A stretch of DNA of 64,000 nucleotides from Maniola hyperantus (lineage: Eukaryota > Arthropoda > Insecta > Lepidoptera > Nymphalidae), in the NCBI RefSeq assembly GCF_902806685.2, contig NC_048556.1, positions 1,116,001 to 1,180,000 on the forward strand, read 5' to 3'. The position numbers and the translations under genes are program-made. Shown here one piece after another: positions 1-10,379 of the stretch. The notes below the pieces were generated by a model. That model had not been told where the DNA came from. It worked only from the letters and a program-made list of their open reading frames with translations, and searched no databases. Numbering within the stretch: the first letter of the stretch is position 1; every line of letters begins with the position of its first letter.

Positions 1-133
1 CCCTGTACCCCTCCGCCCGCAGCCCGCACCCCCGCACCCCGCAATGCTTTATCCCGAGGGGTAACTCCATGGCTTACTTATAAACGTACCAAGAGGAGAA
101 TAAGTTACTGATACCTACATGTTTTTATACTTT

Positions 134-692
134 TTAGGGTTCCGTACCTCAAAATCACCCGGCTCAAAAATACCTGATGATTTTGTTGTGGACACCTCTC
201 AGACGCGGGCGCGTTTGGAACTCTCGTAGCAGTAGTTTAGTCAATTTTATTATTTGTTCAAGAACACATTTTTTTTTTTTTAGGAAAGGATAAACGTGGG
301 AAAAACGGAACCCGTATAGGATAACTTTGTTGCCTGTCTGTCGGTCTGTCAAGAAACCTACAGGGTACTTCCCGTTGACCTAGAATCATGAAATTTGGCA
401 GATAGGTAAGTCTTATAGTAGATATTAAGGGAAAAATCTGAAAACCGTGAAATTGTGGTTACATCACACAAAAAAATTAAACTGTGGTCATAAACTAACA
501 TTTTAAATTATCAAAGTAAGATAACTATATCAAGTGGGGTATCATATGAAAGGGCTTCGCCTGTGGATTTTTAGCAGGTTTTTATTTTTTTTTATTAATT
601 TTTTTGATTTATCGTGCAAAATGTCGAAAAAATACGACTGTACTACGGAACCTTCGGTGCACGACCCTGACTCGCACTTGTTGTTGTTGTTT
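134..692 (+). repeat. GTTCCG interspersed repeat, split by a LINE tail
   Basis: Begins AGGGTTCCGTACCTCAAAA, is interrupted at about 158-285, and resumes with AAACGGAACCC to end near GACTCGCACTTG. The same sequence recurs at 8.4, 33.2, 47.4 and 54.2 kb. No coding capacity. I do not recognise its class. Confidence 0.75.
158..285 (+). mobile_element. CR1-like LINE tail fragment inside the GTTCCG repeat
   Basis: GACGCGGGCGCGTTTGGAAC and the following CTCGTAG match the GGGCGCGTTTGGAACCC block of the better-preserved tails at 6.9 and 11.6 kb. Confidence 0.5.
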
Positions 693-744
693 TTTATCTG
701 TTCTACAAATATTTGAATCACACGAAACTGTAGCCATGATGAAT

Positions 745-820
745 TCAAACTGTGACGTCACATGGATTGAAGTTGTAACGTAGAAAGTGGTTGTTTACCA
801 ATCCGTGTGACGTCATGACA
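745..820. repeat. Small inverted repeat with two TGACGTCA sites
   Basis: GTGACGTCACATGGATTG is mirrored by CAATCCGTGTGACGTCA 40 bases later. It is probably a MITE remnant; the CRE-like octamers come with the palindrome and need not be functional. Confidence 0.45.
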
Positions 821-917
821 GCTCATGAACCTAAAAAAATTATGGTAGTTTATTATCTAAGGATCAAATTAAGATACCTTTCAAAAAAGAGTAAAATAAC
901 CTATAGTAGATACAAAC

Positions 918-1135
918 TAGCTTATGCTCGCGACTTCGTTCACGTGGACTACGCAAATTTCAAACCCCTGTTTTACTATTTAGGGGGTGAATTTTTAAAA
1001 ATCCTTTCTAAGCCGTCTACGTCATTATAGCCATCTGCATGCCAAATTTCAGCACGATCTGCCAAGTAGTTTAAGCTGTGCGTTGATAGATCAGTCAGTC
1101 AGTCAGTCACCTTTTCCTTTTATATATTTAGATGA
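918..1135 (-). mobile_element. CTAG-family element, type 2 (Helitron-like)
   Basis: Reads from CTAGCTTATGCTCGCGACTT to GTCAGTCAGTCAGTCACC and AAAAGG-type sequence. Ten or so copies exist in the window with the same two ends. A CTAG terminus with a short CGCG..CGCG stem upstream resembles non-autonomous Helitrons of Lepidoptera; the class call is tentative. Confidence 0.65.
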
Positions 1136-1179
1136 TGAATTGGTGCTAAAACAAAGCAGTGTAGCACGTAACAATAAGG

Positions 1180-1225
1180 GTTCAAGGGGAAGGGGGTAGG
1201 GACTAGGGTAAGGTGGGGGCAGGAA
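1180..1225 (+). repeat. G-rich tract
   Basis: AAGGGGAAGGGGGTAGGGA and following G runs; four or more G3+ runs within 45 bases could form a G-quadruplex. Otherwise 1136-1380 holds nothing recognisable. Confidence 0.4.
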
Positions 1226-1382
1226 ATGCGGCTTTGTACCGAATTATGTTATTTCCTCGGTTTATTGGGCGCCCGTGATTGCAGTTAAGGGTTTATACAC
1301 ACTGTAAGCAAGGTCGTTAACCTGAAATAGTGCTAATAAACTTGCTGAATTGAGTATTTAACTGCCTACATCTAAAATAAAT

Positions 1383-1605
1383 TATTTCTGAGTGATTATT
1401 AAATAGAGGGTCTTCCAAAATACGTAAAATCCACGTCCTTTGTTAGTTTTAAATGAAATAAAAATTTTAAATTATCGATTTAACTAAAAAAGTACGTCAT
1501 GATAATGTGACGTCACATTCCAGTATTTCATAGAATATGGCATATCTAGTAAGTGCCGTTTTGACGTTTGATAAAAAGATACTGATTTGACTAGTTGTCA
1601 AATAC
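1383..1605 (+). repeat. Unclassified repeat R2 (CTTCCAAAATACG family)
   Basis: Shares TTCCAAAATACGTAAAATCC, an internal TGACGTCA stretch and GATTTGACTAGTTGTCAAA with 23636-23858 and 46256-46373. Non-coding. 1606-2115 holds no gene that I can see. Confidence 0.6.
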
Positions 1606-2115
1606 CGTATTAATTAATAGAGACATTTTGATACATCGCATCGCACCACTAGGTAGGTACCTAAATCAAAATTGTTTTATTTCAACTCAAAAACACACTT
1701 CTTCAGAAACTAAAACAATAGATAATCTACAGAAGCTTTAAATAAAGTTTAAAAACCACGAACAAGTGTGAGCCGGATTCACACGTGCAGGGTTCCGTAC
1801 CATCGTACAACTACGTTAGTAGGTACTATGATTATATTCTGTGGTACAACATATTATAACACGTACCTATTCTATTCTTAAAAAAAATTGCGTAGAGGCT
1901 ATTTTGAAATTATGTTATACCTATTATAACCGCAATAGAAACACACATTTTGAGAAAATTAACAGACAGACGGATGGACGGCCAGACGGATGGCGGACAG
2001 CTGATTCTCTCATCCGTAGTTATTGCGAAGTTTTCGGAGTTAGTCCTTTACTTGTGCTATAAGACCTACCTATCTACAAAATTATTATTATTATTAAGTA
2101 CCTTAAGTATAGGTT

Positions 2116-2192
2116 TTCTTGACAGACACGACGGACAGACGGACAGACAGACACACAAAGTGATCCTACGGATTTGAGGTACGGAACCCGAA
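2116..2192 (-). repeat. GTTCCG repeat fragment
   Basis: GACAGACGGACAGACAGAC then AAAGTGATCCTACGG and GGTACGGAACCC, the inner end of the family in reverse. Confidence 0.6.
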
Positions 2193-2761
2193 CAACTTAC
2201 TTTAGTAAAGTCAAATATAAAACCACCACGGTTGAAAAAAACCAAAAAAAAATACAATCCAAAAATTCGCTTTACCAAAAGAGCATACGAATTCAAACTG
2301 CATTCGTGGAGACTTCAATTTTAATCCCCGCCGACATATGCCGCACCATCCTGACCCCCCTCGACCCCCCTACCCCCCGACCCCCCGCGGGGTGGGTATT
2401 TGGGTAATTAAAAAAATGTGTCCCACTTCATAGCGCGCCGCGAGACCACAGCCCCCCCTCTACTAATTAATAATATCCGAGTTTGACCTAAGGATAGTAC
2501 ACAGTTCATGCTAGGCTATAGGAAGATTAAAGCCATTTTGGGAATTAGACTGCTATAAATTAAGAAGCTGGCAAACAAAATGGAACTAACTGAAACGAAA
2601 TAACTAAATGAAATCTATTTTAGTCTAGCTTACTTCGGCTAACAGTAGGAACTGCATTCCGAACCAGTGGTCAATTAAACTCTCTCACTCTCATGTTCTG
2701 TATTCTGAGATTAAACTATTTGACGACTCAAAAGCACTTGTAAACTTTTAGTTTACTTGAA
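2193..2761. other. No gene seen; C-rich tract
   Basis: A run of C4-C6 blocks at 2355-2392 (CCCCCCTCGACCCCCCTACC and on) could form a G-quadruplex on the minus strand. A LINE-tail scrap (CATTCCGAACCAGTGG) lies at 2653. Nothing else recognised. Confidence 0.4.
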
Positions 2762-2960
2762 TAAAAATATATTCTACTATAGCTTATGTTACAGCTGAAA
2801 CTACTGGACGGATCGGGCTGAAATTTGGCATGCAGAAAGCTATTATGACGTAGGCATCCGCTAAGAAAGGATTTTTGAAAATTCATCACCTAAGGGGGTG
2901 AAATAGGGGTTTGAAATTTGTGTAGTCCACGCGGATGAAGTCGCGAGCATAAGCTAGTCT
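2762..2960 (+). mobile_element. CTAG-family element, type 2
   Basis: Runs from AAACTACTGGACGGATCGGG through GGCATGCAG and GACGTAGGCATCCGC to GCGAGCATAAGCTAGT; the 5' end is degraded. Confidence 0.65.
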
Positions 2961-3449
2961 TTTGTAAGCACGATATAAGAAATAAGAAATATTACTTTAG
3001 CAAAGCAATCGCTACAGAACAGCGCAAAGCGCTAGGTTGGTCTACAAATCCTACTAGACAAAATATGTCCATTGTCCAGCAGTGGACGTCTAACGTCTAT
3101 GGCATTCCGAACCAGTGGTAGATGCATCCGACGATTCGAAAGCGCTTTTGGAAGTTTACTTGAATAAAAAAATTATTTATTTATTTATTAATTATGATAA
3201 TGATTTTACGCAGACAACATTTTTATAGCTAGGTATATCATAGCAAATGCTACTGCACATGATTGAACACAGCGCGATCCGTTGGTCGGCGCAAATGAAA
3301 CGGTCTGCGAAGGTTTTGCGATTTTAATAAACATCAACCGTTGCAGCCATTGTACCGAGGTGTTTGTGTTTGTTGTGTTTAATACACATTACCCCCCACG
3401 GCTGCTGATGTTTTGAATACTGCACTGATTGTAATCGTAATTAAATTAT
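2961..3449. other. LINE-tail scraps and unclassified DNA
   Basis: Contains an RTE-like CCAGCAGTGGACGTC (3072) and GGCATTCCGAACCAGTGGTA then AATAAAAAAATTATTTATTT (3100-3190), the 3' end of the LINE whose better copy is at 10.9 kb. No gene seen. Confidence 0.45.
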
Positions 3450-3545
3450 TACGACTCCCTTGAAAAAGGACCCCGGATGGGTTCGAAACTGGTCGGGCTA
3501 ACGTCGACTACATACGTGAGTAAGCCGGGACAGATAGTATTTATA
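3450..3545 (+). repeat. Solo arm of a foldback element
   Basis: GACTCCCTTGAAAAAGGACC to GACAGATAGTATTTATAAT matches the right arm of the foldback at 20742-20977. The left arm is missing here. Confidence 0.6.
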
Positions 3546-3589
3546 ATTAAATTATTGCTACGATACTTTTAACAAACACAGAAGCACAC

Positions 3590-3650
3590 ACACACTCTCT
3601 CTCTCTCTCCCTTTCTTCCTCTCTCTCTCTTTTTCCCTCTCTCTCTCGTA
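3590..3650. repeat. (CT)n microsatellite
   Basis: Interrupted CT repeat preceded by ACACACACAC. Confidence 0.85.
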
Positions 3651-3716
3651 ATCGTAATCAAATTATTTCTAAGTTATCTCACTGTCACCAAATTGCGTCG
3701 TATGATCAACCCATCA

Positions 3717-3815
3717 CTATAGTAAGCACGGGTCTCCTCTCAGAATGAGAAGGGTTTGCCCATAGTCCACCAAGCTGGCCAATTGCGCATCTCTCAGAAT
3801 GAGAAAGGCTTAAAG
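3717..3815 (-). mobile_element. SINE-B 3' fragment
   Basis: AGCACGGGTCTCCTCTCAGA is the reverse of the SINE-B 3' region (GAGAGGAGACCCGTGCTC-like); a second overlapping scrap follows. Confidence 0.5.
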
Positions 3816-4005
3816 TGCCTAAGTGCCCATCATTTATAGGGCTTTTTTCTAATTAATGTGTATTGATTCCCCATATCAATGGAGGCTATCACCAATATTA
3901 CGATATTACAGCCGTAATACGCTGTAATCTCCGTAATCTGCCACTCCGATAACCCTTCACGCTAATTATTACGTTGCTGCTTCATAAAATGAAAATTATA
4001 TTAAA

Positions 4006-4256
4006 TACTAGATGATGCTCGCAACTTTGTCCGCCTACCTAAGCTTCGGTTGTTTAAAAATCCCGTGGAAACCGTTTGATTACATGAGTAGATTTTCCGG
4101 GATAAAAAGTAGCCTATAATTAGCCATTTCCGTAATGCAAGCTATCTCTGTACCTTTCGTCAAAATCGGTTAAACGGACCGAATGGCCCGTACCAGACAT
4201 ACCTACAGACAAACAGACATAGTTTTACATTTGTAATATTAGTATGGATTAATTTT
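4006..4256 (-). mobile_element. CTAG-family element, type 1 (Helitron-like)
   Basis: From CTAGATGATGCTCGCAACTT through TTTTCCGGGATAAAAAGTAG and GTCAAAATCGGTT to TTGTAATATTAGTATGG, reading minus. About twenty type-1 copies occur in the window; starts of the TACTAATATTATAAA type and CTAG ends fit known lepidopteran Helitron-like repeats. Confidence 0.65.
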
Positions 4257-4259
4257 GCT

Positions 4260-4865
4260 TGGCTTCGTCCGAATGTAGGTAGGTGCATGCTATGCTAATA
4301 GCACCAAATTTTTCATATATTTTATTTTTATTTTACGGGTCTTTTTATAGGTGTACCTATAGATGACCTACTTATCGTTCCTATAGGTACATGCTACGTT
4401 GCACACTAAATTAAAGCTCAATTTAATATGTCAAGATAAACGATCTCAAAAAGTTCTCCATAATCTCTCCATAATTCATAATCAATAATAATTTATTTTC
4501 ATAATACCTAATAGGTAGTACCTACCTACGAGGACTTATACCTAACTTCAGTGAGATATATTACATGAAAAGGCTGATTTCTTTTATCAGTTCAATTCCC
4601 GGGCGTACCCGTACAGGTGTAGTGTATGTTTGTTTGTTCACTGATAGAGTGGCAACTTTACAATATTGCGTGGATGTTTAGATTGATAAGGTTTCTGATT
4701 GGCAACCAATATGGGCAGATGATCGTTCTGTGAGTTGCGTCAAACTTTAAATAGATACTATATAATAATACTATAGGTATAACGTTTTAATTTTATCATA
4801 GAACTTTTAAGTGAGGAAGTAGGTAGATACCGAAAATACCGATAGCTAAATATTTTAAATACATA
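4260..4865. other. No gene seen
   Basis: AT-rich DNA with many TAGGTA/TACCTA words; no repeat or reading frame that I can support. Confidence 0.4.
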
Positions 4866-4869
4866 TCAA

Positions 4870-4940
4870 AAATTGCAGGATTTGAACCCGCGTCTTCTGG
4901 GATTGCGCCCGACCCTCTGACTGCTAAGCTACTGGACGCT
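4870..4940 (-). mobile_element. tRNA-like SINE head fragment
   Basis: On the minus strand GTAGCTTAGCAGTC resembles an A box and GGTTCAAATCC a B box, but the arms do not close into a full tRNA. Confidence 0.45.
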
Positions 4941-5093
4941 TGCTGCCAGTGACGAATTTGCGATATGTATGTTCACTCAGTACTGAAGCGACTGTTGATG
5001 CCATCTAGTAGCGACACTTTGCAGCTATCGAAACTACTTTCAAAGGCCCATATTAGGTACAATGCAGCTCTTTGAACGAGAAATGCCATATTT

Positions 5094-5131
5094 GCTTTTT
5101 ACCTACATTTCCTTGAAGTGTAGGTAAAAGC
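5094..5131. repeat. Short hairpin
   Basis: GCTTTTTACCTACA and TGTAGGTAAAAGC form a 12-13 bp stem around an 11-base loop. Function unknown. Confidence 0.5.
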
Positions 5132-5155
5132 GTTTAAAAATTACAAAATACTGTA

Positions 5156-5440
5156 CCCGTAGTACAAGATTTTACGTCTCACCAAACCAAACCAAATTCG
5201 AGAGTCGAAATACTTCCGCGTTACAGTAAACTGGATCTTAAATGCCTTGTTTTAAAGCTCAAGTTTGTCTACACTTCTACAGCCAGCGCTCCAAGCGGAA
5301 ACATTGCGAAATTAAAATCAGTGGCATTGAATATTTGACTTCAATTCAAGGCTGTTTAGGTCCATTTTACTGTAACGCGGAAATATTTCGACTCTCGAAT
5401 TTGGTTTCGTTTGGTGAGACGTAAAATCTTGTACTACGGG
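5156..5440. mobile_element. Foldback MITE with TA target duplication
   Basis: CCCGTAGTACAAGATTTTAC at the left is mirrored at the right, and the arms pair for about 80 bp. It is flanked by TA on both sides (5154-5155, 5441-5442), as for Tc1/mariner-type insertion. The reading frame inside is a by-product. Confidence 0.85.
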
Positions 5441-5705
5441 TACTGATAGCTAGTTAATCTTTACTAGCAAAGTTAATTCTAACCCCGTAAACTAATTAAG
5501 ATACTAACCGCCCACACAACATAAAACCCAATAATCCTCAATGCTGATATCACATAATTGTGATGCCGCATCATATCACCTTATCATATTATCATGATAT
5601 CAATATGTTGCGATACAGCCGTAATAAAACTAATTAAAACCGTCCGACCGTGATCGCCGTGTCACTGTCATTTGGGTCAGATTTTTTGGGATCCTTAGTA
5701 AAACT

Positions 5706-6152
5706 ATCATCATCATCATCATCATCATCAACCAATAGACGTCCACTGCTGGACATAGGTCTCTTGTAGGGACTTCCACACGCCACGGTCTTGCGCCGCC
5801 TGCATCCAGTGGCTCCCTGCGACTCGTCTGATGTCGTCCGTCTACCTAGTGAGGGGTCTTCCAACGCTGCGTCTTCCGGTGCGAGGTCGTCATTCTAGCA
5901 CCTTGAGACCCCAACGTCTATCGGTTGTACGAACTATGTGCCCTGCCCATTGCCACTTCAGCTTCGCAACCCGTTGAGCTATGTCGGTTACTCTAGTTCT
6001 CCTACGGATCTCCTCATTTCATTTGATCACGTAGAGAAACTCCGCACATAGCTCTCTCCATCGCCCGCTGAGTGACTCTGAGCTTTCTTATGAGGCCCAT
6101 AGTTAGCGACCATGTCTCGCATCCATATGTCATCACTGGCAACACGCACTGT
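5706..6152 (-). mobile_element. RTE-like LINE 3' end
   Basis: On the minus strand this is the end of a reverse-transcriptase frame (AMxGVSLRDQI.., RTRVTDIAQRV, GHIVR, WRPRTGRRSVGRPP, then SLQETYVQQWTS-type), finishing in a (TGA)n tail at 5706-5730. Frameshifted and truncated. RTE-type elements typically end in such microsatellites; the clade is inferred. Confidence 0.75.
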
Positions 6153-6690
6153 ATAACTATTTTATTTTTTATTTTATTTTATTTATTTTATATCTAATTA
6201 GAACGGCAGTGCCACTTACACTAACTAGATGATTAATAATAAATTTAAATACAAATAAAGGTACAAGAAAAAAGACATAAAATACAAAACGATAAAAGAT
6301 CAAAGAATTTTGAATATGTACGCTGAGAACATTGAATGACATATTCATGCAATGCTCTCAGCGTACTTCAGTAACTCCCGAACCAGTATTATAGACCCAT
6401 CATTAAATGGGTCCCATTGAGCATTATTGTCCAAAAGCGCGTTGAATGATGCTAATGAACGGGGTATAGGTGACATAGATCTAGCAATAGTGCGATGATG
6501 TGGGACCACGAAAAGTTTATATTTTCGTGGACGAAGATTACTGTTGGATTCAGGGACACGTATGCGACACAGTTGGTTATGAAGTTCTGGAGCATTAACA
6601 TCTCCTCGCAAAATTTGACACATAATTTTGAGTTGGTCGCAAATGCGTCTGACCTCCAGGGAGTTGAAACCTAAGCATAGCATAAAGCAT
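6153..6690 (-). pseudogene. LINE reverse-transcriptase C-terminus, 5'-truncated
   Basis: The minus frame at 6345-6731 codes FNSLEVRRICDQLKIMCQIL, CRIRVPES, KLFVVPHHRT and SPIPRSLASFNALLD. The RVP..R...F.VP.HRT...SPI.R pattern is the C-terminal tail of CR1/jockey-group reverse transcriptases. A T-rich stretch on the plus strand (6155-6195) is its A-rich tail. A second copy at 22650-24810 is split by a transposon. Confidence 0.7.
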
Positions 6691-6914
6691 AGAACTATAA
6701 TATACCTACCTAATAAGCTTCCAGAAAACATACCTATTGGCGATGTCTCTCAACAAGTTTTCATAAAACGTAAACTTATTGAAAAATCCTCTCACAATGT
6801 ACCTACCTAAAGGATTATTCAAATGATAAGCAAGCTTGGGATCGAGTTGCGACAACTTTGTGTTAGTTCTAATAAGTTTAAGTGATCTTGTAAAGTGGTG
6901 ATAGTAAAAAGAAT
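6691..6914. other. No gene seen
   Basis: AT-rich, unclassified. Confidence 0.35.
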
Positions 6915-7062
6915 ACCCGGCTGAGTTTGTTGTGGGCTCGTCTCAGACCTGGGCGCGTTTGGAACCCTCGTAGCTTTAGTTTTAAGTTCGCGTAATAATT
7001 ATCACTAGGTACTATATCTTACAAATCCAACAACCGACTATCAAAAAGAGTCATTTATTACC
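6915..7062 (+). mobile_element. CR1-like LINE 3' tail
   Basis: GTTTGTTGTGGGCTCGTCTC, CTGGGCGCGTTTGGAACCC and a string ending TCATTTATTACCC. The same tail at 11.58 kb ends in a (TTTGAC)n repeat, typical of a LINE 3' end. Confidence 0.6.
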
Positions 7063-7065
7063 CAT

Positions 7066-7254
7066 CCATACCAATATTATAAAAGCGAAAGTGTGTCTGT
7101 CTGTCTGCTAGCTTTTCACGGCCCAACCGTTCAACCGATTTTAATGAAATTTGGTACAGAGATAGCTTGATAGCTATACTGTTTATCCCGGAAAATCCAC
7201 CTAAACCTAACCTAAATCCACGCGTACGAGAAGTCGCGGGCATCAGCTAGTAGG
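7066..7254 (+). mobile_element. CTAG-family element, type 1
   Basis: A well-kept copy: CATACCAATATTATAAAAGC to GTCGCGGGCATCAGCTAG. Confidence 0.7.
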
Positions 7255-7540
7255 TATTGTAATACCTACCAAGCGACAGAAATACAATTTTACTATATTT
7301 CAGCGTTTATTAAGAGGATCGTAGTCAGATTATAGTTTTGAACTTTAGCTTTATTTGTATTCTTTCTGTGAGATGTCGCACATCGCATTATACGAACGAC
7401 ATTTACGACAATAATAACGAAATGACTGATATTTCATGTTGGCGCCACTCCACTCCACTCCGTTGTTTTTATCCGAATGTTTCGTGTATCAAAACGTATT
7501 TAGCACTTGGGTATTTTCCTACTTTTGAATTTGATTAATA

Positions 7541-7866
7541 TTATTACTTTATTATAAACTAGGATAAAAATAATGACGTACCTTGAAAAGAATATTAAAA
7601 TCCAACAAAGATTTAAAAAGTTAAAGGCTTATGTTTGGAGTGGGAGGGTCTTCTATCCCTTTCTCGCAAAACGAAAATTTGTATGAAACCGCACTATGGC
7701 ATAATGGAATTAGTAAGGTGTGACGTCAAAATGCTATACCTACCTATCGCTATCTCTGTCTAATCAGAAATATTTAAATGCTCATAACTTTTTTGTTATT
7801 TGATCGATTTAATTAGTTTTTCAGTTTAAGTCATTATTTTTATCCTAGTTTATAATAAAGTAATAA
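7541..7866. mobile_element. MITE with perfect 37-bp terminal inverted repeats
   Basis: TTATTACTTTATTATAAACT at 7541 continues to 7577 and is the exact reverse complement of 7830-7866. The interior is 250 bp, AT-rich, with no frame. I see no clear target duplication. Confidence 0.85.
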
Positions 7867-8009
7867 AAAAATTGGAGTCAAGTCAAATACCCAATTGTTT
7901 TTGTACCCCAGGGCCAGGCCAGGCTTGAGAGACATTTTATACAAGGCATTTTATTTCTATTGGTTTGTGTTTAATTTAGTTATTTACTTGTAACGCACAT
8001 AACTCCGAA

Positions 8010-8075
8010 AAATTAGAGGTGCGTGCCCGGGATCGAACCCCCGATCTCCGATTAAAAGGCGGACGTCCTAACCTA
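8010..8075 (-). mobile_element. SINE-B head fragment
   Basis: The reverse of a tRNA-like head: GTTAGGACGTCCGCC, CGGAGATCGG and GGTTCGATCCCGGGCACGC. Confidence 0.65.
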
Positions 8076-8210
8076 ACAAAAAAAATTAAATAAAAAATTA
8101 AAATTGATTTATTTCAGGTTAATAACATACCCATAATAACTATTTTAAAATTAATAAAAGTAAAATACCAATACATAAAATAATAAATAAATAAAAGTAA
8201 AATTAAATAT

Positions 8211-8360
8211 CTAGTACCTTCTCTCCGGCATTGGTACTGGAACATGTCTTTCACAGCAATGCCGAAGATAAGGACAATCGAGTCGGGCTGCAATCATCTG
8301 CAGAATGGTGTTGGGGCTGTCCCGCACTCTGCGCACCAACGACGCGCACCGCTTGCAATA
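8211..8360 (-). pseudogene. Open-frame fragment of unknown origin
   Basis: The minus frame reads KRCASLVRRVRDSPNTILQM, IAARLDCPYLRHCCERHVPV, PMPERRY and a stop at 8211, followed by AT-rich DNA. The GTTCCG repeat truncates its upstream side. It looks like a real C-terminus, either of a retroelement or a lost gene; I cannot name it. Confidence 0.4.
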
Positions 8361-8584
8361 AGTTCATGACCAAATAATTAGTATTTCTAACTTTCAAAGT
8401 AAGATCACCAAGAAATACCAAGATGATACCATATGAAAGGGCTTTATCTTTACCTACTCTAAAACAGATTTTTATTTATTTTTATGCAAAATAGTTTTTA
8501 ATTTATCGTGCAAAATGTCAAAAAAATATGACTGTAGTATGGAGTTCTCCATGCGCGAGTCTAATTCGCACTTGGCAGGTTTTT
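8361..8584 (+). repeat. GTTCCG repeat, outer half
   Basis: AGTTCATGACCAAATAATTA through GATACCATATGAAAGGGCTT to TTCGCACTTGGCAGG. Confidence 0.7.
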
Positions 8585-8722
8585 TTGCATGGGTTTGGTT
8601 AAAGACCCGGAGACTGACATAGGCTACTTTTTATCCCGGAAAATCAAAGAGTATACCTACCTACCCATGGGATTTTTAACAATCTGAATGCACGCGTACG
8701 AAGTCGCAGGCATCAGCTAGTC
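8585..8722 (+). mobile_element. CTAG-family element, type 1, 3' half
   Basis: GCATGGGTTTGGTTAAAGAC to GTCGCAGGCATCAGCTAGT. Confidence 0.65.
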
Positions 8723-9160
8723 GTCTATAAATTCAGGTGTGCAATTCTTTGACAACCCTCACAAAAACCAAGCCACTTCATCTGTTCAAATAAATTGAGT
8801 CCGAAATCTTTAATCTTTTAACTGACAACATCTCAAGTTATATTTCTAATAATTAGCATAATAATTACAGGCTTACAGTTTATTAATAATTAAGTAGGAG
8901 ATTAATTTACATAAGTTAATTATTAATATAAAAACTCTATCTAACGCTTTGGGTCTTTCAACTTTAAGTTTTGTAATACGGTGTACCTAAGTAACTATGT
9001 AATAAGATATCTACCTATTATTTTATAATCTTTCAGTTTCAATTTACATTTATTCACAACCTCCTAATTAAATTCAAAATAAAAAATTAATTGTTTCTCC
9101 AAAGAAGAAAGGGGTTTCACTCTTCAAATAATTATTAGAAGTAACTTAGGTTTAGGTAGA
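8723..9160. other. No gene seen
   Basis: AT-rich DNA without recognisable repeats or frames. Confidence 0.35.
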
Positions 9161-9162
9161 GC

Positions 9163-9380
9163 AGAAAATGATTCTCATGAAAAATACGAAAATGGAATAC
9201 CTACCAAATTAGCAACACTGTACTCTGTGAATATCCTATTTATATAGTACACTGTAATGAAAATTGTTATTTAGTGTCATAGTGAAAATTATTTGTTTTT
9301 TTTAATACATAAATTTCGTGATCATGCTGAAAATTTGCCTTAGCCTATTTGCCATGAGGTTCTGGTCTTACGATAAACCT
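9163..9380. repeat. Fragment of the GCAACACTGTACTC foldback family
   Basis: AGCAACACTGTACTCTGTGA and AATATCCTAT match the arm at 30.66 kb, and ATGAGGTTCTGGTCTTA resembles its outer end. Confidence 0.5.
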
Positions 9381-9463
9381 ATTCCAAAAAGAAGTCTAAG
9401 CCGATTACTTATAATATAAAAACCATTATTAATAGATGGCCATAAACCTTAATCGTAACAAAG

Positions 9464-9825
9464 TGTGAAGTATGTACGGGAACATAAAGGAGGCTGTATT
9501 GTGAAGGCAATATATTTGTTCCGACGGACAGCCTCACCTGACCGGAAGCGAGCTCTGCGTGTCCGACGGTACGTACGACTAAGTAGAGATGTAGACTCGA
9601 CCCTAACATACACGTTTACGGTCTAGGTATTGTTAGACGGATAAGAACTAGGTGATTGTATTATCTATGGTGTGCTCTGCAGAGTAGCGAATCTATGGGA
9701 AACTTTACTCTAAACTGGCGCGTATAAAGTGGTGTTTGCTCTTGTCTTGATATAAATAATAATTACTGTCTGAACAGTGAATAAAAGCCATTCTAAAGTA
9801 TATCAAAGTGGTTTTCATTCTAATA
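9464..9825 (+). mobile_element. Possible solo LTR
   Basis: Starts TGTGAAGTATGTACGGGAAC, has a TATA-like GATATAAATAATAATT (9759), then AATAAAAGCC (9780) and ends near GTGGTTTTCA. Promoter-like and poly(A)-like elements in this order fit an LTR, but there is no second copy in the window and the edges are uncertain. Confidence 0.3.
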
Positions 9826-9959
9826 GTAGGTATATAGTCTATAATTCCATCTAGTTTTACAACGGTAGAATACCTGGACCCTAGTTACTAACTCAGATGT
9901 CTAGAATTTTATCTACTTAGGTACTTATACCTAATATGACATAGGTATAGGTAGAGAGA

Positions 9960-10180
9960 GTTCTCCATAATATTGTCAATGGTGTGTGTAGTATATCAAT
10001 CCTCACTTGGCCAGCAGTGGCGTGCAGCTCATAGAAGCATAAACGCACTGCTTACCCTCATTGTAATAAATCAATGCTTATTTTTCATTATAACCTGCCG
10101 TAAAATAAGTTCATACCTAAATGCATACCCTGGCTTGAACTCCTGTGCACGCCACTGTTGGCCAGCGTGGGGAATTACGG
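9960..10180 (+). mobile_element. SINE-B 3' fragment split by a hAT MITE
   Basis: GTTCTCCATAATATTGTCAA and ATCAATCCTCACTTGGCCAG before the insertion, then CGTGGGG after it, match the SINE-B 3' part. Confidence 0.6.
10015..10157. mobile_element. hAT-type MITE with 8-bp target duplication
   Basis: 143 bp with CAGTGGCGTGCA / TGCACGCCACTG ends. TTGGCCAG stands directly on both sides (10007-10014 and 10158-10165). CAGTGGCG ends plus an 8-bp duplication are typical of hAT elements. Confidence 0.85.
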
Positions 10181-10379
10181 CCTAAATGTTTTTTTTAAAT
10201 ACGAATAGCGAGCAAACGAGCAGGTGGGTCACCTGAAGTGTATTTGCGGTACCACAGGAACTGCCAATGCGTTGCCGGCCTTTCAGGAATTTGTTGGTCT
10301 GCCCCTTGAATAACCCCATGTTGTAATCTAGTGGGAACACCGCCGATGGGAGTCTAAAGTGTAAACTATTCTCGTTCTA

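Noticed and set aside
745..820. A CREB-type regulatory element (two TGACGTCA)
   Set aside because: The octamers belong to a palindromic repeat far from any gene start.
5634..5864. A minus-strand frame with a poly-Asp stretch
   Set aside because: The Asp run is the (TGA)n tail of an RTE-like LINE read in another frame; the same occurs at 31.9, 34.7 and 42.6 kb.
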